Positions 59,701-64,000 of a stretch of 64,000 nt of DNA are shown in pieces (positions within the stretch are counted from its first letter, which is position 1; each line of letters starts with the position of its first letter). The translations under genes and the position numbers were made by a program. The notes under the pieces were generated by a model, which saw nothing but the letters and a program-made list of their open reading frames with translations, ran no database searches and was not told where the DNA came from. Origin of the DNA: CAYUHJ01 sp964444365. Its GTDB lineage: Bacteria; Planctomycetota; Planctomycetia; Gemmatales; Gemmataceae. Where the stretch lies: contig CAYUHJ010000006.1 of the NCBI GenBank assembly GCA_964444365.1, positions 26,987 through 90,986 on the forward strand, in the 5' to 3' direction.

Positions 59701-61268
59701 TGCGAGTCCGGGGCGAGGAGGTTGACGCCGGACGTGTTCCCGCCGAAGCCCATCGGCGCGTCGCCGAACAGGTTCGACCCGCCGCCCGCGGGGTCCGCCG
59801 TGAGCTGGTCGAACTCGACGTCGGTGTCCTTCTCCGTGTTCGCCCCGAGGTCGTTCACCGTCCGCCGGGCCTCCGGCAGCGGCTCGGCGGTCAGGGTCGA
59901 GAACAGGTCGTCCATGTTCTCGTTCGGCACCAGCGTGGACTTCGCCGGCCGGTCGACCACGACCTCGGACGCGGGTGCGGCCATCGGGATCTCGGACTCG
60001 TCCAGCGCGAACAGGTCCGTCCCGCTGTCGCCGGCGGGGGCGGCCGGCGCACCCGCGGCGGGGGCGGCCGGCGGGGTCGGGTCGGCGGTCAGCGTGGAGA
60101 ACAGGTCGTCGATGTCCTTGAGCGGCATCAGCGGGACGTCCCCCGGCCGCTCGACCACGACCTCGGACGCCGGCGTCCCCACCGGGATTTCGGACTCGTC
60201 CAGCGCGAACAGGTCCGTCCCGCGGTCCGGGAGCAGAGCCGGGGCCGGCCCGGCCGCCGGGGCGAGGTCCACCCCGCTGGCGGACTCGGCCATCGGGATG
60301 TCGTCGAACGGCTCGCCGAGCAGCGTCGCGTCGTCCGCCTCGGGGTCCGGGACGAGGGCCGCCTTCGGGTCGTCGAACAGGTCGTCCGGCAGGTGCCCGA
60401 GGTCCGTGCCGGAGGACGGAACCGCCTCCGCGAGCGGTGCCTCCGGCGCGGCGTTGACGGCCAGGTGTGCGAACAGGCTGTCGGTCGACTCGTCGTTCGC
60501 GCTCGCCCTGGGCGGGTCGTCCCCGAGGTCCAGTTCCGCCAGCGGGGACGGGATCGCCGCCGGGCTCGCGGCGGGGGCGGGGGGCAGGTCGTCGGCGGAC
60601 GGCGCGGCGAGGTCGGAGAACACGTCCGACGCCCCGCCGACGTCCCCGTAGCCGGGCGTGACCGCGACTTCCGGCAGCGGGGCGGCGAGCACGTCGTCGG
60701 CCGGCGGCTTCGCCGGGATCTCGTCCGAGAAGGATTCGACCGACTTGATGAACGAGTAGTCCGTCCAGCCCGACGCGGGGGACTGGGCGGCGGTCGAGTG
60801 CGACAGGGCATCGTCGTCCGGGAGCGGGTCCGGGACGGGCACGTCGACCGGCTCGGCGACCGGCGGTTCCGACTGGCCGAGCAGCGGCAGCAGCACGGAG
60901 TCCGCCGGCAGCTCCGGGTCCGGCAACGGGTCGGGGACCGCCTCGGCGGCGGGCGGCAACCTCACGAACGCGAAGGAATCCGTCGGCAGTTCCGGGAACG
61001 GGTCGGCCGCGGACCCGGCCGGGGCTTCGGGGCCGGGGAAGTCCGGGGTCGGGCGGGTCTGCTCCGCCGTCGAGACGAACTCCGTCGGGGCGTCCACGTC
61101 CGGCGGCGGCGGGGTCAGGTCGGCCACCTTCGGCAGACCGTTCGGGTCCGTCAGCATGTCCGTGTCCGGCCCCAGCGGCTCCCGGGGTTCGGGGTTGCCG
61201 ACCGAGACGGTGGACTGGTCGGGTTGGTTTTCGGGCGGCTGCGGGGCGGCGGGGTTGTCGGCGGACAT
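56703..61268 (-). CDS. Giant TPR/coiled-coil protein with disordered N-terminal region
   Basis: A protein of 1521 residues. Residues 1-850 are acidic and Pro/Ala-rich, almost surely disordered, with short linear motifs repeated (DLFALDESEIP, DDLFSTLTA, PASEVVV) in a 66-residue tandem unit. A single membrane segment (VAGALVGVLLGGGGVAAAFL, ~856) follows. The other side of the membrane carries TPR-like helices (~890-1110), a long Lys/Ala/Asp coiled coil (~1180-1430, for example DSKKLADDAKKLADDAKKLL) and final TPRs. It probably organises a complex across the inner membrane. The start has GGAG seven bases before ATG 61268. No family name is known. Confidence 0.8.
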   Translation of the reverse strand: MSADNPAAPQPPENQPDQSTVSVGNPEPREPLGPDTDMLTDPNGLPKVADLTPPPPDVDAPTEFVSTAEQTRPTPDFPGPEAPAGSAADPFPELPTDSFAFVRLPPAAEAVPDPLPDPELPADSVLLPLLGQSEPPVAEPVDVPVPDPLPDDDALSHSTAAQSPASGWTDYSFIKSVESFSDEIPAKPPADDVLAAPLPEVAVTPGYGDVGGASDVFSDLAAPSADDLPPAPAASPAAIPSPLAELDLGDDPPRASANDESTDSLFAHLAVNAAPEAPLAEAVPSSGTDLGHLPDDLFDDPKAALVPDPEADDATLLGEPFDDIPMAESASGVDLAPAAGPAPALLPDRGTDLFALDESEIPVGTPASEVVVERPGDVPLMPLKDIDDLFSTLTADPTPPAAPAAGAPAAPAGDSGTDLFALDESEIPMAAPASEVVVDRPAKSTLVPNENMDDLFSTLTAEPLPEARRTVNDLGANTEKDTDVEFDQLTADPAGGGSNLFGDAPMGFGGNTSGVNLLAPDSHAAPAPRFPGAAESIFGDEPNEPIGGTSSIFTDDPLPSRGSGDVDQIPLMQSTDHGLSAAAAPSALEPDVLGGDPRDIGIDELLVGPVSSAPGAISFNRPPAGFDPLDEAEQSSGNVDWSSPPAPGGSELVKVIVNESPDAVSQPELDLDDPLASPGAQESEFEMHVLGSKAVVDLDEPKSDVIEPLAELPAGLPSEVKEDPVRAGSAWEVTVAGGSQAGLGSSIMPGAVKPVAPSQSGWMSPSMAGPASGWLSSPGVGPTSGLFAPPVPPPQSPVRGGSDEVQLEDQPDPSEPKTAPSRKIAPAVDPLAEPAGKASIGGWVAGALVGVLLGGGGVAAAFLAGIVTLSDTKPAVVKPGPGPGPGSGPGPVAPGATPTLAQAKALLANGDPVAALPAFEAAGDDAAVDVRAARGQARWMARVRELSKTGDVAKASDAELKKAEADLQKAVDAGQDNEAGVKAALHLGLLKEVTGDTDEAKKVYEKAAEKFPDAKPVFDAALSRIKALAPPEPATKESRLTPADAERLTNAVALTLLMLQADPPAAKAPSEPGFLFWQAVNEASAGDYAAAVKTIAAARKLHDEKRLANVGKGVNPTSDPLEQIFLRACDDLSAYWTLKRDVYEHKALKPLLAEKGAKLKDVLDKLSDGGDPTVLKDLKAKLDKAEKDFKEADTLAKKYETDLTAAKKDLDDSKKLADDAKKLADDAKKLLDDKTKEYDTAAGKLKSAEETVGGIIKELKANKLIPEDTDPAKVPALMKDIAATAASADAKKAAEALLKANKEIEAAKAEVKKAEQDVADAKKAAADAKDDADKKVAAAKAEADKLVAAKLADSVKAQDALNAKIRAEQAAREADQVKFKKDLAAEVENMKKEMAAREERFSLLLAQARAGGPVPLTTGEKAAKERAGRVFGTGVVAYEAGLFDNAEAAFEAATKEDPNDARYWYFLGLTRYAKGSTAPADEAFKKGAELESRSKPAASVISASLERIQGPSRRVLAAHRP

Positions 61269-61755
61269 GGCGTGCTCCACAGGAGTTCCGGCACACCCCA
61301 CTTCCTCGCCCGAACGTGTGGCAGGGGCACACCTTCGGGCAAAGCGGCCGTCGGGCCGGCGCGGTCCGCACGAAACGAAAGAATCGGGGACCAGGCAATC
61401 TGGGTCGGAAGAAAGGGTATGCCGTTATTGTTCCCGCTTCACGATGAACCGCAACCTTTTTTCCGGTTTTCGCCCCGAACGGGTGCGACGGTGCCGATTT
61501 CACCCACAGCGCAGACCGAAGCGGTTCCACCTTCGTGCGCGGGTTCGCGCACGGACTGCCGAAGGATTAGGCGACGGCGGAAGAATCGGTCCCGGCGAAA
61601 GTTCCGAAACCCGTTGCAAATAGTAGGGTTCAACGCTCGCCACGGCCGCGAGCAGCCGCGTGGCATCGGGGTTGCATTGCGTTCACGCACAGCCCGAGGG
61701 ACCGCCACCCGACGTTCAGCTGTCACGAAACTTTCATGGGAAATGAGTCGCAGCC
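61269..61755. other. Intergenic stretch without an evident gene
   Basis: Nearly 490 bases between two divergently read genes. No repeat family, RNA gene or convincing reading frame was recognised. It must hold the promoters of both the giant TPR gene and the small gene at 61756. The GC content is slightly lower in its middle part (61600-61755). Confidence 0.4.
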
Positions 61756-61971
61756 ATGCCGCCTCTTGCCGGATGGACGGACGCTGCGGTCGGACTGCCC
61801 GTCGGGGAGCCCGCCCGCCTGGATCACGAAGTGGTAGAGCTGCCACTGCTGCTGCCCCGCTGGCAGGCGTCCGCGATCGAGGAAGCCGCCCGGTCCCGCG
61901 GTATGACGACCGGCCAGATGCTCCGCCGGGTGCTCGCCGACGTGTTCGCCGAAACGCGGGCCGCCCGCTGA
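61756..61971 (+). CDS. Small hypothetical protein, 71 residues
   Basis: A small protein with a probable helical C-terminal part, PRWQASAIEEAARSRGMTTG then QMLRRVLADVFAETRA. This resembles the ribbon-helix-helix or short regulatory proteins that begin with a strand (VVELPLLLPRWQ). It might bind DNA as a dimer. No family can be named. It is read alone, convergent toward the phosphate permease gene. Confidence 0.5.
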   Translation: MPPLAGWTDAAVGLPVGEPARLDHEVVELPLLLPRWQASAIEEAARSRGMTTGQMLRRVLADVFAETRAAR

Positions 61972-62038
61972 CCGTGGGTCTCATCTCGCGACGGTGACGC
62001 CCGCCCCTCTCCGCCCCTTCACCCGATCTCTTCCCCGC

Positions 62039-63910
62039 TCAATCCGCCCGCGACGCGGCGACCTGCCGCTTTCCGGACACCAGCCGCGTCCCGACGTTCA
62101 GCGCCAGCACGAGCAGGATGAGGACGAACGCCCCGGTCCAGGCGAGGCGGATGTCGTCCTCGTTCGGGTTCTTGGAGAAGTTGAAGATGTAGTACGGCAG
62201 GAAGGCGGTCCGGTCGGACAGCGACTGCGCCCAGTAGTTCGCCCCGTAGGCGGTCAGGAGCAGCGGGGCGGTCTCGCCGGCGATCCGGCCGACGGACAGG
62301 AGCACCCCGGTGATGACGGCCGGCAGCGCCGCGGGCAGCACCACCTTCAGCACCGTCTGCCGTCGGGTCGCCCCGAGGGCGTAGCTCGCCTCGCGCAGCC
62401 CGTGCGGGACGAGCCGCATCGCCTCTTCCGTGGCGCGGATCACGACGGGGAGCATCATCACCCCGAGCGCGAACGCCCCGGCCCAGGCCGAGAACCCCCA
62501 CGTCTTCGTGGCCCACAGCGGGTACACCAGCACCGAGTACGCGAACACCCCGATCACGATGGACGGCACGCCCCCGAGCTGCTCCGCCGCGAACCGGACG
62601 GGGAACGCCAGCCGGCTGGTCCGGTACTCGGCCAGGAGGATCGCGGCCAGCACCCCCACCGGCACCGCGAACACCGTGGCCAGGCTGACCAGCACGATGC
62701 TCCCCTCGATGGCGTGCCCGAGCCCCCGGCCGCCCTTGTCGTTCGGCAGCTTCGTGAAGAAGTCCAGGTCCAGCCCGCCGGCCCCCTGGTAGGTGATGTA
62801 CCCGAGGATCAGGAACAGCGGGATCACCGTGACGACCTGACACCCGGCCAGGACGACCGTCATCACCTTGTCCCACGCCAGGGCGGTCCGACGGGACGCG
62901 GCCAGCACTTCGTCCGGCGGTGGGGGGACGAACGGCTGGTCGAACTCGCGAATGGGGATCGACGAGTTCTTCGCCCGCGGCCGGGTCAGGAACCCGATCA
63001 GAACCCGGGCCGTGATGTTCGTGACCAGCGTCAGGGCGAGCAGCAGCAGCCCCAGCGTGATGAGGGCGGCCTTCTTCTCCGGCTCCGCCGCCGCTTCCGG
63101 CAGCTGCTTCGCGATCGCGCTCGGGATGGCGTCCCCGGTCGCGGCGATGAACTCGGTGACCGACTTCGGCAGCACCATCGAGTTCCCGATGACCATCGTG
63201 ACGGCCATCGTCTCGCCGATCGCGCGGCCGAGGGCGAGGAAGCACGCGGCCATAATCCCCGGCCGGGCGTAGGGCAGGACCACCGAGCGGATCGTCTGCC
63301 AGCGGGTCGCCCCGAGGGACAGCGCCCCTTCCCGCTGCGACCGCGGCACCGCCTGGCACACGTCGTAGCTGACGGCCGTGATGTACGGCAGCACCATCAC
63401 CGCGAGGACGAGCCCGGCCGCCAGGATCCCCTGCCCGGCGGCGAGGTTCTCCAGCCCGACCCAGGCGAAGAACGGCCCGGTCCCGCGGCGGGCGAGGAAC
63501 TCGATGGCCCAGAACCCGTACACCACGCTCGGGATCGCGGCGAGCAGTTCGAGCAAGAACGCCGACACCCACCGGACCCGCGGCCCGGCGATTTCGGACA
63601 GGAACGCCGCCGCCCCGACCCCGAGCGGCACCGCAATCGCCATCGCGATCGCGGACGTGGAGATCGTGCCGAAGATGAAGACGAGCGCCCCGAACTTCTC
63701 CCGGCCGGGGTCCCAGTCGGACGAAGTCAGCATCGTGTAGCTGTCGGCCCGCGTCAGGAACGGCCACGCCTGGACGACGAGGGTGACGACGACCGCGGCC
63801 GCCACGGCGAGGACGAAGAGGCCCGCCGACCGGCACAGCGCGCCGAAGAGCGTGTCCCCCAGCGACGCGGGGTTCGAGCGGGCGACGGGCGGCGGGGCGG
63901 CGGTGGCCAT
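62039..63910 (-). CDS. pstCA: Fused phosphate ABC transporter permease PstC-PstA
   Basis: A 623-residue permease containing both membrane halves of the high-affinity phosphate importer. The PstC-like half (residues ~20-320) has VPLGVGAAAFLSEIAGPRVR, the cytoplasmic EAA-type loop EGALSLGATRWQTIRSVVLP and ALGRAIGETMAV. The PstA-like half (~345-610) has VPVGVLAAILLAEYRTS, EASYALGATRRQTVLKVVLP and SVGRIAGETAPLLLTAYG. The two are usually separate genes; here a linker of ~30 charged residues (RPRAKNSSIPIREFDQPFVP) joins them. No ATPase or binding-protein gene lies within the window. A family C hairpin is upstream. Confidence 0.93.
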   Translation of the reverse strand: MATAAPPPVARSNPASLGDTLFGALCRSAGLFVLAVAAAVVVTLVVQAWPFLTRADSYTMLTSSDWDPGREKFGALVFIFGTISTSAIAMAIAVPLGVGAAAFLSEIAGPRVRWVSAFLLELLAAIPSVVYGFWAIEFLARRGTGPFFAWVGLENLAAGQGILAAGLVLAVMVLPYITAVSYDVCQAVPRSQREGALSLGATRWQTIRSVVLPYARPGIMAACFLALGRAIGETMAVTMVIGNSMVLPKSVTEFIAATGDAIPSAIAKQLPEAAAEPEKKAALITLGLLLLALTLVTNITARVLIGFLTRPRAKNSSIPIREFDQPFVPPPPDEVLAASRRTALAWDKVMTVVLAGCQVVTVIPLFLILGYITYQGAGGLDLDFFTKLPNDKGGRGLGHAIEGSIVLVSLATVFAVPVGVLAAILLAEYRTSRLAFPVRFAAEQLGGVPSIVIGVFAYSVLVYPLWATKTWGFSAWAGAFALGVMMLPVVIRATEEAMRLVPHGLREASYALGATRRQTVLKVVLPAALPAVITGVLLSVGRIAGETAPLLLTAYGANYWAQSLSDRTAFLPYYIFNFSKNPNEDDIRLAWTGAFVLILLVLALNVGTRLVSGKRQVAASRAD

Positions 63911-63949
63911 ACAGCTTTCGAGGGTGGGATGGCGAGCGTGACGAGTCTT

Positions 63950-64000
63950 GTAGGTCGGGTCGAGTCTTCGAGGCCCGACGTTGCGCTTCCCGTCGGGCCT
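63950..64000. repeat. Hairpin repeat cut by the window end (family C, copy 3)
   Basis: The left arm 63950-63979 repeats the family C arm in its T-A variant, as in copy 2. After a 12-base loop, the right arm begins at 63992 and is cut by the window end at 64000. It lies upstream of the phosphate permease gene rather than between convergent genes. Confidence 0.85.

Noticed and set aside
61403..61623. Possible small basic genes in the gap before 61756
   Set aside because: Short Arg-rich frames on both strands without ribosome-binding sites or recognisable motifs.

Overview
The window is about 68% GC by eye and looks like a chromosomal piece of a planctomycete of the Gemmataceae type. The lineage markers are two eukaryote-like Ser/Thr kinases, one with the planctomycete-style N-terminal region and an FGE-like tail. 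There is also a PVC-type CxxCH cytochrome fused to a GDSL-like domain, a huge WD40/caspase-like protein, a giant TPR/coiled-coil protein, several small secreted Lys-rich or EF-hand proteins, and many palindromic interspersed repeats. No rRNA, phage, transposase or CRISPR array was seen.

Layout. 1-7.7 kb: the end of a Fur regulator, repeats, a membrane Ser/Thr kinase, a RelE/ParE-type toxin-antitoxin pair, UDP-glucuronate decarboxylase, a LOG-family protein, three small secreted proteins (two are tandem EF-hand paralogues) and a TolC-like lipoprotein. 7.9-14 kb: a TetR-HlyD-ABC-permease-permease export operon, divergent from the TolC-like gene, with a strong promoter and a perfect palindromic operator between them. 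14-18.3 kb: aminofutalosine synthase (mqnE), decayed small genes, an enoyl-reductase-like MDR enzyme, tRNA-Asn with a truncated VOC gene against its 3' end, and an ECF sigma factor. 18.3-24 kb: the PVC cytochrome, a less GC-rich dCTP-deaminase pair and a PLD-like protein. 24-32 kb: a probable tRNA wobble-uridine modification pair (FAD oxidoreductase and MnmM-like methyltransferase), an NlpC/P60-like protein, an esterase, an acyltransferase/acyl-ACP ligase fusion and an MFS exporter. 33-37.8 kb: a B12/radical-SAM protein, three tandem membrane paralogues and a porin-like protein. 38-46 kb: the pseudo-caspase WD40 giant divergent from a kinase-FGE fusion. 46-52 kb: a SWIM-motif protein, a CFA-synthase-like methyltransferase, ecotin, a sterol-desaturase-like hydroxylase, a TPR lipoprotein, a DUF2071 protein and an MBL hydrolase. 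52-56.6 kb: dnaE, then a DUF433/DUF5615 pair. 56.7-64 kb: the giant TPR/coiled-coil protein, a small protein and a fused PstC-PstA phosphate permease.

Most genes are in short operons whose overlaps are of the ATGA or GTGA type. Convergent gene pairs are repeatedly separated by long, often nearly perfect hairpins. Several of these belong to families recurring tens of kilobases apart, and one family shows compensatory changes in both arms.

The observations most worth following are these: (1) two sharply AT-rich codon islands inside dnaE, placed on its most conserved motifs, one of them the classical DnaE intein site; (2) a split MnmC-like tRNA modification operon; (3) a caspase-fold domain that has lost both catalytic residues, paired with a kinase; (4) the covarying hairpin repeats; (5) the TetR operator inside a promoter spacer.
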